Shown: in pieces, positions 26,401 through 34,639 of the stretch | Layout of the letters: each line of letters begins with the position of its first letter | Position numbering within the stretch: position 1 is the stretch's first letter | NCBI RefSeq assembly: GCF_016862275.1 | Contig: NZ_BOMQ01000008.1 | Location: 124,001-188,000, forward strand | Length of the DNA: 64,000 nucleotides | Direction: 5' to 3' | DNA from: Actinoplanes nipponensis | Lineage (GTDB): Bacteria; Actinomycetota; Actinomycetes; Mycobacteriales; Micromonosporaceae | Notes under the pieces: model-generated | Databases searched by the model: none | What the model saw: only the letters and a program-made list of their open reading frames with translations | Told to the model about the DNA's origin: nothing | Position numbers and translations under genes: made by a program

Positions 26401-26847
26401 TCAGCGCGGGTCGAGGTTGCGCACGCAGGCGGCGAGGGTGTCGAGCAGCTCCTGCTGGCGGTCCGGGCTCAGGCCGGCGCACATCCGCCGTTCCACGCCG
26501 CGCACCGCCGTGCTGGCCGCCCGCAGGTGGTCCCGGCCGGCCGGGGTGAGCTCGGCCGGCAGCTCGCGCCCGCGGGCCGCGACGGACGGCCGGGTGACCA
26601 GGCCGCGCTCCTCGAGGCCCTGCAGCACCACGTTCATCGACTGGCGGGTGACGAAGGCGCCGCGGGCCAGCTCGGCGTTGGACATCCCCGGGCGCTGACC
26701 CAGCAGCTCCAGGCAGGCGTACTGCGACACCGTGAGCTGCAACGGCCGCAGCTCCAGGTCCATCGCGTTGCGCAGCGCGACCGCTGCCTCCTTGAGCACG
26801 TAGCCGACCGCGTTCTCCACCGGACCGACCGTTTCCGCTTGCGCCAT
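26401..26847 (-). CDS. MarR family transcriptional regulator
   Basis: 148 residues. The winged helix-turn-helix reads LTVSQYACLELLGQRPGMSNAELARGAFVTRQSMNVVLQGLEERGLVTR, followed by the wing and ELTPAGRDHL. MarR proteins bind inverted repeats as dimers and are usually released by a small ligand. The first half of a clean TGTCAG-N4-CTGACA repeat overlaps its own start codon, so it very likely represses itself and the divergent VOC gene. A -35/-10 pair (CTGACA, 17 bp, AATACT) ends only three bases before the ATG, hinting at a leaderless transcript. Confidence 0.9.
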   Translation of the reverse strand: MAQAETVGPVENAVGYVLKEAAVALRNAMDLELRPLQLTVSQYACLELLGQRPGMSNAELARGAFVTRQSMNVVLQGLEERGLVTRPSVAARGRELPAELTPAGRDHLRAASTAVRGVERRMCAGLSPDRQQELLDTLAACVRNLDPR

Positions 26848-26889
26848 GTCAGTATTCTGACATAGCCTCTGGATGTCAGGACTTTGACA
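26847..26889. promoter_or_regulatory. Twin MarR operator sites
   Basis: Two copies of the same inverted repeat lie between the divergent genes: TGTCAG-TATT-CTGACA at 26847-26862 (perfect) and TGTCAG-GACT-TTGACA at 26874-26889 (one mismatch). Centres are 27 bp apart. Symmetry, the repeated site and the place next to a MarR gene support operators for its product. Confidence 0.75.
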
Positions 26890-26905
26890 TACAGAGGAGA
26901 TCGCC

Positions 26906-27271
26906 ATGACCGTCACCGGACCCGACTTCATCGCCCTGCAGGTGCGCGACCTGGACCGCGCCGCCGCGTTCTACGAGGAGCGGCTCGGCCTGCGCCGCGT
27001 ACCGGCCGGCCCGCCCGGCGCGGTCGTGTTCGCCACCAGCCCGGTCCCGTTCGCCGTCCGGCAGCCGCTGCCCGGCGTCGACCTGGACGCCGGCCGCCCC
27101 GGCCTGGGTGTGGCGCTGTGGCTGCACAGCACGGACGCCCAGGCGCTGCACGACGCGCTGGCCGAGGCCGGCGTGCCGATCGCGGCGCCGCCGTTCGACG
27201 GGCCGTTCGGGCGCACGTTCACCTTCACCGACCCGGACGGCTACGCCGTCACCGTCCACGACAAGCAGTGA
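26906..27271 (+). CDS. VOC family (glyoxalase/bleomycin resistance) protein
   Basis: 121 residues with an AGAGGAGA site before the ATG. The two beta-alpha-beta-beta-beta modules are clear: FIALQVRDLDRAAAFYEERLGL at the N-terminus and FGRTFTFTDPDGYAVTVHDK at the C-terminus, the latter being the family signature. VOC proteins bind metals and either sequester drugs or act on small electrophiles. Control by the divergent MarR protein suggests a role in resistance or detoxification (inference). Confidence 0.9.
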   Translation: MTVTGPDFIALQVRDLDRAAAFYEERLGLRRVPAGPPGAVVFATSPVPFAVRQPLPGVDLDAGRPGLGVALWLHSTDAQALHDALAEAGVPIAAPPFDGPFGRTFTFTDPDGYAVTVHDKQ

Positions 27272-27334
27272 GCTCCCGGCGACCGGCGTCCCGCTGCCTC
27301 GTTACCATGGGCGCAGCGGCGGCGAGGAGGCGCG

Positions 27335-28015
27335 ATGAGGGTTTTCATCAGCTGGTCCGGCGAGCCCAGCCGCCACCTCGCCCACCTGCTGGTCGACTGG
27401 CTGCCGCTCCTCGTGCCGGGGGTCAAGCCCTGGATGTCGGACAACGATCTCGCCAAGGGCGTGCCCTGGCGGGAGGAGCTCTTCGCGCAGCTCAGGGAGA
27501 CCGCTCAGGGGATCGTCTGTGTCACGCCGGAGAACGTCGCCTCCCCGTGGCTCAACTTCGAAGCGGGGTCGCTGGCCAAGGCCGTCAACGACAAGGCGTA
27601 CGTGTGGACGCTCCTGCTGCACATCGCCAAAGCCGACGTCACTGGGCCGCTGGCGAGCTTTCAGGCCACGACGGTCCATGATCGCTCGGACTTCCTGGGG
27701 CTGGTCCGGGCGCTCAACGCCCAGGTGAGTGATCCCCAGCCCGGGCAGCGGCTGGAGCGGCTCTTCGACAAGTTCTGGCCGGAATTCGGCGAGCAGGTAA
27801 CCGCGATCCCCCTGCCGCAGCCGGTCGCCCAGGCGCCGAACCGCAGCGAGCGCGACCTTCTCGAGGAGATTCTGACGCTGGTCCGCAGCATGCCGCACAC
27901 CGGGCACACCGGGCACGCCGGCGCTGCCCCGCTCCCCGATCCGGCGGACTTCCCGCGGGTGTCAAACGTACCCCCCACCGAGTCCTCGGGCGACGTCGAC
28001 CAGCGCCTGGGGTAG
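27335..28015 (+). CDS. TIR-like domain protein
   Basis: 226 residues with a GAGGAGG site. The TIR-like domain covers residues 1-140: MRVFISWSG start, WMSDNDLAKGVPWREELFAQL as the box 2 region, and IVCVTPENVASPWLNFEAGSL, where W72-x3-E76 matches the conserved Trp-x-x-x-Glu of catalytic TIR NADases. A heptad-like helix (ERDLLEEILTLVRSM) and a flexible tail with a GHTGHTGHAG repeat follow. Its last 54 bases overlap the convergent STAND gene. With two other TIR proteins next door it probably serves in signalling or phage defence (inference). Confidence 0.82.
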   Translation: MRVFISWSGEPSRHLAHLLVDWLPLLVPGVKPWMSDNDLAKGVPWREELFAQLRETAQGIVCVTPENVASPWLNFEAGSLAKAVNDKAYVWTLLLHIAKADVTGPLASFQATTVHDRSDFLGLVRALNAQVSDPQPGQRLERLFDKFWPEFGEQVTAIPLPQPVAQAPNRSERDLLEEILTLVRSMPHTGHTGHAGAAPLPDPADFPRVSNVPPTESSGDVDQRLG

Positions 28016-30049
28016 GTCGTCGACCTCCGCCGCCAGCCGGCGGCGTTCGGCGGCCGGGACGCCCGGCGCGAGCTTCTTCAGCAACATCATGCTCTGATCG
28101 CGGGACAGTCTCGGCACCTCGAGCCCGTTGCCGGCTACCGCCGCCGTCGATCGGGAGGTGACGATGATGTGCCCGGGTCCCGAGGGCAACGCCTCGATGA
28201 TGCCGTCCAGACCGTTGTCGGCTCCGTCGAAGGTCAACAGCCAACGCCGGTACGGCTCTCCCCGGGACAGGCCGTCGAGCAGCCGGGGGAGGACCGCACC
28301 CCTGCCCCGGTCGGCGCCCGTTATGCCGAGGCGGTCAGCGAGTTGCCTCAGCATCGTCCGGGCCGCGGCCGGTTGTGCGGTCGCGACCCACCAGACGAGG
28401 TCGTACCGGTCGGCGAAGCGGTGTCCGTACTCGATCGCGAGGGTGCTCTTGCCTACGCCCGCGACACCGTGCAGGCGCTGCACATGGTGGCCCTCGCCCA
28501 GGAACATCCGCTCGTACAGGTCCTCGAGCAGGTTCTCCCGACCCACGAAGGACGCGATCCGCGGTGGCAGGTTCGACATCGGCGACCGGTCGTTCCCGGC
28601 GCGGGGCCGGACCCGCGCCGGGGGTATGGCCCGGACGGGAACCTCCACCGGACGCCCCGGCCGGACCTGAGCGATGAGGTCGGCGCGCACCTGTTCATCG
28701 GTGAGCCCGGCGAGCCTGACCGACCTCGCGTCGCGCAGCTCCGGCCCGCCGCCGACGTCCTCGGCGTGTACCACCACGAGCCCCTGCGGAATTCCGTATT
28801 CGCGGGCCGCCTGGTGCACGGCCCGGACCAACGGCTCACCCGCGACGGTGTGCATCACCAGGATCGTGCCACAGCCGGCGGCGGCGAAGGTCTCACAGAG
28901 ATCGCGGGGCAGGCTCGGCAACAGCTCCTCTCCGGAGCGGACAGGACGGCGGGTGACGTCCACACCGTGATCGCCGAGTTGCGCGGACACCCACAGGGCC
29001 CAGGGGAGATCGTCCCCCATGTGGCAGATGAGCACGCCCGAGGCCCGGGGCCGCAGGAAGGCGTCCTGCCGCTTGCGATGATCGGGTCCGAAAGTCCCGA
29101 GCGGAGAGACGTCCCGGCCGGTGATCGCCCGGCAGAGGTGCCCGAGCGCGGGCAGGACGGGCCCGGAACGGACGGCTTCGGACGCGAACGCGGCGAGGAT
29201 CTCCTCGTAGCCGAAGGACGGTTCCTCGGGAATCTCGATGAGTTCCTCGAAGCGGTCGGCGGTGCCGGTCATCGACGCCGCGAGGGCTTTCCGGAAGTGC
29301 CACGACGCCAGGTTCCGCGCTGTCGTGAGGCGGTCAGCCCAGCCATCGCCGGTCCCCACCCGGGTCAGTACAGGGATGATCCGGATCGGCCGGCCGCCGC
29401 GTTGGCCCAGCACGCTGCCGACGATGGTGGCGGTGCCCTCGATGCTCTGGGTGTTGAGCGCGGAGCACGCGACCAGCATGTCGGGAAGGGCCACCGTGCA
29501 GATGCCGGTCGTGTCGCTCATCCCGGTCCTGCTGTCGATGAGGACGTAGTCGTAGTGCGAGACCATGTCGTCCCGGAGGGCGTGCAGGATCCGGTTGCCG
29601 CCCTGCTCGCTCCAGAAGGCGGCCCAGTCGAAGGTGCCCATCGCCACCGGGTACGTGTGGTCCTGCCGGCCGGCCGGCAGGAAGTCGAGCATGCCGTGGC
29701 CGGGAAACGGCCACTGCAGAGATTCGGCATAGTCCAGAACGCTGCTCGCCGGTTGCGGCCCGACGCCGTCCCCGGCCGGTCCGGTGTTGATCGCGCGGCT
29801 GCTGTGCTCCCGGATGATGTCCAGAATGCCGGGGGTGTTCAGTAGCCGGCGGTCCCTGAGAAAGGGACGGAAGTAGTGGTGCAGCCCGGGCGCCTCCAGG
29901 TCCCAGTCCACGGCGAGCACCCGGTGTCCGCTGTGGGCCAGCAACCAGGCGATGTTGGCGAGCAACATGGTGCGGCCGGCGCCACCCTTGTAGGAGTAGA
30001 AGGTGACGACACGCCCGTTGCGGCTGCGCGGAGGACTCGCGGCGACCAC
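27962..30049 (-). CDS. KGGxGR ATPase - TIR-like - NB-ARC fusion, truncated FxsT-like protein
   Basis: 695 residues from a GTG start. Residues 1-310 form a MinD/ParA-like ATPase with the variant P-loop YKGGAGRT (20-27) and AVDWDLEAPGLH (46-57). Residues 335-465 look like a TIR fold (ASGVLICHMGDDLPWALWVSAQL). Residues 500-695 are an NB-ARC ATPase: FVGRENLLEDL, Walker A GVAGVGKST (528-536), Walker B LLTFDGADN, sensor VTSRS, and DDLPQAL (677-683). This order matches FxsT proteins of FxSxx-COOH systems, but those continue with a winged helix and TPR repeats; here the chain stops 12 residues after the GLPL-like motif. It overlaps the fxsC-like stop by one base. Confidence 0.8.
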   Translation of the reverse strand: MVAASPPRSRNGRVVTFYSYKGGAGRTMLLANIAWLLAHSGHRVLAVDWDLEAPGLHHYFRPFLRDRRLLNTPGILDIIREHSSRAINTGPAGDGVGPQPASSVLDYAESLQWPFPGHGMLDFLPAGRQDHTYPVAMGTFDWAAFWSEQGGNRILHALRDDMVSHYDYVLIDSRTGMSDTTGICTVALPDMLVACSALNTQSIEGTATIVGSVLGQRGGRPIRIIPVLTRVGTGDGWADRLTTARNLASWHFRKALAASMTGTADRFEELIEIPEEPSFGYEEILAAFASEAVRSGPVLPALGHLCRAITGRDVSPLGTFGPDHRKRQDAFLRPRASGVLICHMGDDLPWALWVSAQLGDHGVDVTRRPVRSGEELLPSLPRDLCETFAAAGCGTILVMHTVAGEPLVRAVHQAAREYGIPQGLVVVHAEDVGGGPELRDARSVRLAGLTDEQVRADLIAQVRPGRPVEVPVRAIPPARVRPRAGNDRSPMSNLPPRIASFVGRENLLEDLYERMFLGEGHHVQRLHGVAGVGKSTLAIEYGHRFADRYDLVWWVATAQPAAARTMLRQLADRLGITGADRGRGAVLPRLLDGLSRGEPYRRWLLTFDGADNGLDGIIEALPSGPGHIIVTSRSTAAVAGNGLEVPRLSRDQSMMLLKKLAPGVPAAERRRLAAEVDDLPQALVDVARGLGGGYV

Positions 30050-31287
30050 TACGGTCCCTCCAGTATCGCCCTTGATCCGGCCGGTCCCGGCCGTGGCCGT
30101 CGGAGCCCGTGCGCGATCGCCCGGTTGCGTAACTCCTCCAGGATGATCTGCAGGTCGGCGCGGAAGGTCTCAGGCGTCAGCACGGCCTGCCGGAACGTGA
30201 TGGTGTGCGGTCGCAGAAGATTGCGGGGAAACGTGCGCCCGAGCGCGCTGGTGAGTTCGCGCGCGTTGGCCTGGGTCTCCTCGTCGTCCCTGCTCCACAG
30301 GATCATCACGGCGGCCGGGTGGTCCTCGCGCCGGTCGTAGCGGTGCAGGACGTCGTGGTGGTCGGCCATCCTCGTGCTCCACGGATCCACCAGCAGCACC
30401 ACGATCTGGTTGTCCCGCCGCGCCCGGCGGAGGCACTCATCGAGTTCGTCGAGCGTTGCCCCGTGGGCGATGAGGCTCCGGTCCGCGGCGATCCGGATCG
30501 CCTCGTCCAGCAGCGGCGCGGTCGTCACGGGCCGGAAGGGCGACCAGGCGCGCGCGCTGTCCCCGTAGAACTGGCGGTCGCCGCGGCCCATGCTCTCCTC
30601 GGCGGCCTCCTGCGCGGTGGGCGCCGCGACGACGAAGTAGACCTCGTCGGAGGGCGCCAGCAGCCCCTGGGTCTCTATCGGTGACAGGCCACCGCGGTGC
30701 GGTGGCGCCGGGTCGTGGAAGGCGCTGGGCACCAGCTCCAGCCGCACGCGGTCCGCGGCGGCCGGCAGGGGGTCGTTGGTCGCGGCGTCCATCACGAGCT
30801 CGGCCACGGTGGTGACGAACTCGAGGTAGTCGTCTCGGTTGCGCTGGATCCGCAGCAACTGCCGGATGCCGCGCTCGCTCCCTGCCTCATGGGGCGGCTC
30901 CGGGACGTACTGGACGACCTGGGCCGCCGTGGGCATGGTGCGCGGTGGCAGCCAGCGCAGCGGGATCAGTCCGGACCCGCTGGTGCCCAGGTGGCGCCGG
31001 TGCCGGCGGGCCCGCTCGGCGAAGATCGCCCACTCCCGGCCGCACGGCTCGCTGAGGAAATAGGCCGGCGAGCAGAGCGCGAGAAACGCCTGGCAGCGCG
31101 ACAATGCATCGACGAGCGTCTCGGGCCAGACGTCACCCGGCTGGATGCTGCGATGGTCCAGGAAACCGACCTCGGCCTCCGGGCCGAGTCCGGCCAGGGC
31201 TCGGACCTCTTGGGACAGGTCCTGGAAGAACTGGTGCACGTAGACGTCGTCGCGGCCCCGGGCGTAGCTGAGGAAGAAATACAGCAC
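30049..31287 (-). CDS. FxsC-like protein (TIR-like domain plus FxsC C-terminal domain)
   Basis: 412 residues. The N-terminal TIR-like domain starts MLYFFLSYARGRDDVYVHQFFQDLSQEV, contains GFLDHRSIQPGDVWPETLVDAL and CQAFLALCSPAYFLSEPCGREWAIF, with Glu85 at the NADase position. The C-terminal part (from about 210) has EVYFVVAAPT, NQIVVLLVDPWS and RYDRREDHPAAVMILWSRDDEETQ, which match the FxsC C-terminal domain. FxsC is a conserved but uncharacterised partner of FxSxx-COOH peptides and the FxsB radical SAM maturase. No FxsA or FxsB is seen nearby, so this copy is an orphan or works with elements elsewhere. Confidence 0.8.
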   Translation of the reverse strand: MLYFFLSYARGRDDVYVHQFFQDLSQEVRALAGLGPEAEVGFLDHRSIQPGDVWPETLVDALSRCQAFLALCSPAYFLSEPCGREWAIFAERARRHRRHLGTSGSGLIPLRWLPPRTMPTAAQVVQYVPEPPHEAGSERGIRQLLRIQRNRDDYLEFVTTVAELVMDAATNDPLPAAADRVRLELVPSAFHDPAPPHRGGLSPIETQGLLAPSDEVYFVVAAPTAQEAAEESMGRGDRQFYGDSARAWSPFRPVTTAPLLDEAIRIAADRSLIAHGATLDELDECLRRARRDNQIVVLLVDPWSTRMADHHDVLHRYDRREDHPAAVMILWSRDDEETQANARELTSALGRTFPRNLLRPHTITFRQAVLTPETFRADLQIILEELRNRAIAHGLRRPRPGPAGSRAILEGP

Positions 31288-31344
31288 CTACACCTCCCGG
31301 GCGTGCGCGGCACCCCGGAGTCTAGTCCCTCGCCACGTCCGGGC

Positions 31345-32781
31345 TCAGCCGATGATCACCGTCTGCAGCTCGGTGAACGCCTCCATCGGGTGCGCGCCCC
31401 CCACCCGCCCCAGCCCGCTGTCCGACCCGGACCGCCCGCCGAACGGCAGGTGGCTTTCCCAGTAGTTCGTGGACTCGTTGATGTTGACCCAGCCGGTGCG
31501 CACCGCGTCGGCGAACGCCAGCCCCGCGCTCAGATCGGCGGTGTAGACGGCGGCCAGCAGCCCGTACCGGGAGGCGTTGGTCAGCTCGATCGCCTCCGGC
31601 AGCCCGCTGATGCCGACGATCGGCGCGATCGGGCCGAACGTCTCCTCGGTGGCGGCCGCGGCGTCGGCCGGGACGTCGGTGAGCACCGTGGCCGGCCAGT
31701 ACAGGTCGGTGGCGAAGCCGGTGGCGCGGGCCCCGCCGGTCAGCACCGTGGCGCCGCGGCGGACGGCGTCGGCGACGTGTTCGTCCATCTTGGCCGCCAC
31801 GCCGGCGTTGTTCAGCGGGCCCATCGTGGTGGCGTCGTCGAGCGGGTCGCCCAGCCGGATCCGCTCCTTGACCGCGCGGGCCAGCCGCTCGGCGAAGTCC
31901 TCGCGCACCGCGTGGTCGACCAGCAGCCGTTCGCCGGCGGTGCAGCTCTGGCCGGCGCACAGGAAGCAGGCCTGCAGCGCGCCCTCGACAGCTCGGTCGA
32001 GGTCGGCGTCGGCCAGCACCACCAGGGGACCGTTGCCGCCCATCTCCAGCAGCGTCGCCTTGCCGGCCGCGGCGCTCGCCACCGACCGGCCGGTGGCCGT
32101 GGAGCCGATGAAGGCCACCGCGTCCGTACCCGGGTTGCGGGCGATCTCGTCGCCCACCACCGGGCCCGGGCCGGTTACCAGGTTGAGCACGCCCGGCGGC
32201 AGGTCGGCCTCGGCGAGGCAGCCGGCCAGCGCGACGGCCGCGACGGCGGTCGTCGGCGCCGGGGTCCAGACCACGGTGTTGCCGCTGGCCAGGGCGGGCG
32301 CGATCAGCTCGGCGGGCATCGTGTACGGCCAGTTCCACGGCGTGATCACGCCGACCACGCCGCGCGGGCGCCGCACCAGCAGCGCGCGCTTGCCGGCGCC
32401 GGCCGAGTTCGGCAGCAGCCCGCCGAGCCGCTTGCCGTCCTCGGCGGCCATCCGCCAGTAGGTGACCAGCTCGTCCACCTCGTCGTAGGCCTCGGCGCGC
32501 AGCGGCTTGCCCTGGTCCAGGGTCAGCGTGCGGGCCAGCTCGTCGCGGCGGGCCTCGATCACGTCCGCCACCCGGTGCAGCAGCGCGGCCCGGCCGAAGG
32601 CGGACAGCCGCGCCCAGCCGCCGGCGGCCTTGCGGGCGGCCGCGATCGCCGCGCGCGCGTCGGACCGGTCGCCCTCGGGCACCGTGCCGAGCTGCTCGCC
32701 GGTGGCCGGGCTGGTCGCGACGGTGGTGGCGCCGGACAGCGCGGGGATCCAGGCGCCGTCGACGAACATCTGATGCTGCAT
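31345..32781 (-). CDS. Aldehyde dehydrogenase family protein (NAD(P)-dependent)
   Basis: 478 residues. The family blocks are VITPWNWPYTMPAELIAPALASGNTVVWTPAPTT, FIGSTATGRSVA, the glutamate in LLEMGGNGPLVV and the catalytic cysteine in CAGQSCTAGERLLV; the end ESHLPFGGRSGSDSGLGRVGG is standard. It oxidises an aldehyde to the acid. Some usual lysines are replaced (TPAP for KPSE and GGNGP for GGKNP), so the cofactor pocket may be altered. The ATG at 32781 fits the family N-terminus. Divergent from the FAD oxidase gene. Confidence 0.9.
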   Translation of the reverse strand: MQHQMFVDGAWIPALSGATTVATSPATGEQLGTVPEGDRSDARAAIAAARKAAGGWARLSAFGRAALLHRVADVIEARRDELARTLTLDQGKPLRAEAYDEVDELVTYWRMAAEDGKRLGGLLPNSAGAGKRALLVRRPRGVVGVITPWNWPYTMPAELIAPALASGNTVVWTPAPTTAVAAVALAGCLAEADLPPGVLNLVTGPGPVVGDEIARNPGTDAVAFIGSTATGRSVASAAAGKATLLEMGGNGPLVVLADADLDRAVEGALQACFLCAGQSCTAGERLLVDHAVREDFAERLARAVKERIRLGDPLDDATTMGPLNNAGVAAKMDEHVADAVRRGATVLTGGARATGFATDLYWPATVLTDVPADAAAATEETFGPIAPIVGISGLPEAIELTNASRYGLLAAVYTADLSAGLAFADAVRTGWVNINESTNYWESHLPFGGRSGSDSGLGRVGGAHPMEAFTELQTVIIG

Positions 32782-32924
32782 GACTCTCCCAGCCGGGGCG
32801 GACGTTGAGGCGAGCCCACAGTAGCGCCGTCCCTGAGTGACGAATTTGCCTGGGTTTTCCGCCGCGGGTAGGCTCAGTCGTGTTCGTGACTTCACGCCGC
32901 GTGACCGCACGGTACGGTCGCCGC

Positions 32925-34295
32925 ATGTCCACCACCACCAGCCCGGCCGCCGTCGACAGCGTGCTCCGGGCCCTGCGGCCCCGGTTCGGCGAGCGCCTGC
33001 TCGAGCCGCGCGATGCCGGGTTCGCCGCCGCCCGCCAGGTCTGGAACGCCGCGGTGACGGCGCAGCCGGCCGTGATCGCCCGCTGCCGCGACGCCGCGGA
33101 CGTCAGCGCCGCCGTCCGGGCCGCGGGGGAGGCCGGTGTGCCGCTGTCGGTGCGCGCGGGCGGGCACGACTGGGCGGGCCGGGCGCTGCGCGGCGACGGA
33201 CTGGTCGTCGACCTCACCGGTATGCGGGGCGTCACCGTCGACGCACCCGGCCGTACCGCCACGGTCCAGGGTGGCGCGATCACCGCCGACCTGGTGGCCG
33301 CGACGACGCCGTACGGGCTGGCCACCCCGACCGGGGTGGTCCGCGCGGTCGGGCTGGCCGGTTCCACCACCGTCGGCGGCTACGGCGCGCTGATCGGCCG
33401 GTACGGGCTGAGCCTGGACAACCTGCTCGGCGCCGAGGTGGTGTTGGCCGACGGCAGCACGGTGACCGCGGGACCGCACGACGACAGCGAGCTGTGGTGG
33501 GCGTTGCGCGGCGGCGGCGGCAACTTCGGCGTCGTCACCGAGCTGCGCTACCGGCTGCACGAGGTCCCCGCCGTGCTGGCCGGCATGCTGATGTTCCCGT
33601 TCGCGCAGGCCGGGGCCGTGCTGGCCGGATACGACGAGATCATGGCCGGCGCCCCGGACGAGCTGAGCGTCATGACCGGCTTCCTGCCCGGTCCCGAGGG
33701 CCGGCCGCTGGCGTTCCTGTGCCCGTTCTGGTGCGGCGCCGACCTCGCCGCCGGTGAGCGCGTGGTGGACCGGCTGCGCTCCCTGGGCCGGCCGGTGGTC
33801 GACCAGGTCGCGCCGATGCCGTACGAGGCCGCGCTGACCATGTTCGACCGCAGCATGGTCGACGGCAACCACTACCTGCTGCGGCACCGCTGGCTGCCTG
33901 CCCTGCCCGGTACGGCGGTGACCGCGCTGGTGGCCGCGGCCACCGACATCACCTCGCCGTACTCGGCGCTGGTGCTCAACCGCTTCCACGGCGCGGCGTC
34001 GCGGGTCGACCCGGAAGCCACGGCCTTCGCCCAGCGCCGCCCGCACACGGTGGTCGAGATCATCGCGTCGTGGCGGCCGGGGGAGCCGGTGACCGCCCAC
34101 CGCGACTGGGCCGACGCGCTGGCCACGGCGCTGGACCCGGTCGCGCTGCCCGGCGGCTACCCCAACCTGCTCGGCCCGGCCGACGAGGACCGGGCGCGGG
34201 ACTCCTACGGCGCGAACCTGGGCCGGCTGCTGGCCGCCAAGCGTCACTACGACCCGGACACCGTCTTCGCCTCGGTCATCCCGGCGCTGGGCTGA
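32925..34295 (+). CDS. FAD-binding oxidase, berberine bridge enzyme-like
   Basis: 456 residues. The PCMH FAD domain shows VSVRAGGHDWAGRAL (His for a covalent flavin link), VVDLTGMRGVTVD, and GLAGSTTVGGYGALIGRYGLSLDNLLGAEVVLADG. The substrate domain follows and the C-terminal BBE motif is partly recognisable as YPNLLGPADEDRARDSYGANLGRLLAAKRHYDPDTVF. The second covalent-link cysteine of two-bond enzymes is not obvious. Such enzymes oxidise sugars or secondary metabolites. The ATG at 32925 is favoured over 32880 because family similarity starts after it. It is divergent from the aldehyde dehydrogenase. Confidence 0.88.
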   Translation: MSTTTSPAAVDSVLRALRPRFGERLLEPRDAGFAAARQVWNAAVTAQPAVIARCRDAADVSAAVRAAGEAGVPLSVRAGGHDWAGRALRGDGLVVDLTGMRGVTVDAPGRTATVQGGAITADLVAATTPYGLATPTGVVRAVGLAGSTTVGGYGALIGRYGLSLDNLLGAEVVLADGSTVTAGPHDDSELWWALRGGGGNFGVVTELRYRLHEVPAVLAGMLMFPFAQAGAVLAGYDEIMAGAPDELSVMTGFLPGPEGRPLAFLCPFWCGADLAAGERVVDRLRSLGRPVVDQVAPMPYEAALTMFDRSMVDGNHYLLRHRWLPALPGTAVTALVAAATDITSPYSALVLNRFHGAASRVDPEATAFAQRRPHTVVEIIASWRPGEPVTAHRDWADALATALDPVALPGGYPNLLGPADEDRARDSYGANLGRLLAAKRHYDPDTVFASVIPALG

Positions 34296-34307
34296 GCCCG
34301 CCGGCGG

Positions 34308-34508
34308 TCAGCTCGGGTCGAGCCGGTCGCTCTTGAGCGCGCCGAGGAACTCGCCGAAGGTCGCCCGGTCGAACGACAGCACGCCGCCCTCGCGGTCCTT
34401 CGAGTCGCGGATCAGCACCACGTCCGGACGCGTCTGCACCTCGACGCACGCGCCTCCGGAACTGCGCGCGCTCGTCCGCCATTGCGGCGTCAGGCCCTGG
34501 TCGGCCAA
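34308..34508 (-). CDS. DUF397 domain protein
   Basis: 66 residues from a TTG with a GGAGG site. The DUF397 signature is W-R-T-S-A-R-S-S-G-G-A-C-V-E-V followed by VLIRDSKDREGGVLSFDRATFGEFLGALK. DUF397 proteins are small partners of XRE-DUF5753 regulators in actinomycetes, and the pairs often behave like toxin-antitoxin or developmental switches. The divergent XRE gene at 34640 is the obvious partner. Confidence 0.88.
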   Translation of the reverse strand: MADQGLTPQWRTSARSSGGACVEVQTRPDVVLIRDSKDREGGVLSFDRATFGEFLGALKSDRLDPS

Positions 34509-34639
34509 CGGTCCTCCAGCAACTCAGAAGTCGATCGGTGCCGCGGCCGGTGTCGGTTTTGCCACCAGCCGAACCGGACGCCAGAGCTTAGCAAAGTGCA
34601 GACGGCCGGTTGCGCCGAAGCGGGTAATAGACTCCCGCC

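Noticed and set aside
27302..27916. Minus-strand frame behind the truncated FxsT-like gene, tested as its missing TPR part
   Set aside because: No TPR-like helices appear and the plus-strand TIR gene explains the region.
31288..31344. Search for an FxsA-type peptide next to the FxsC-like gene
   Set aside because: The gap is only about 57 bp and contains no frame ending in F-x-S-x-x.
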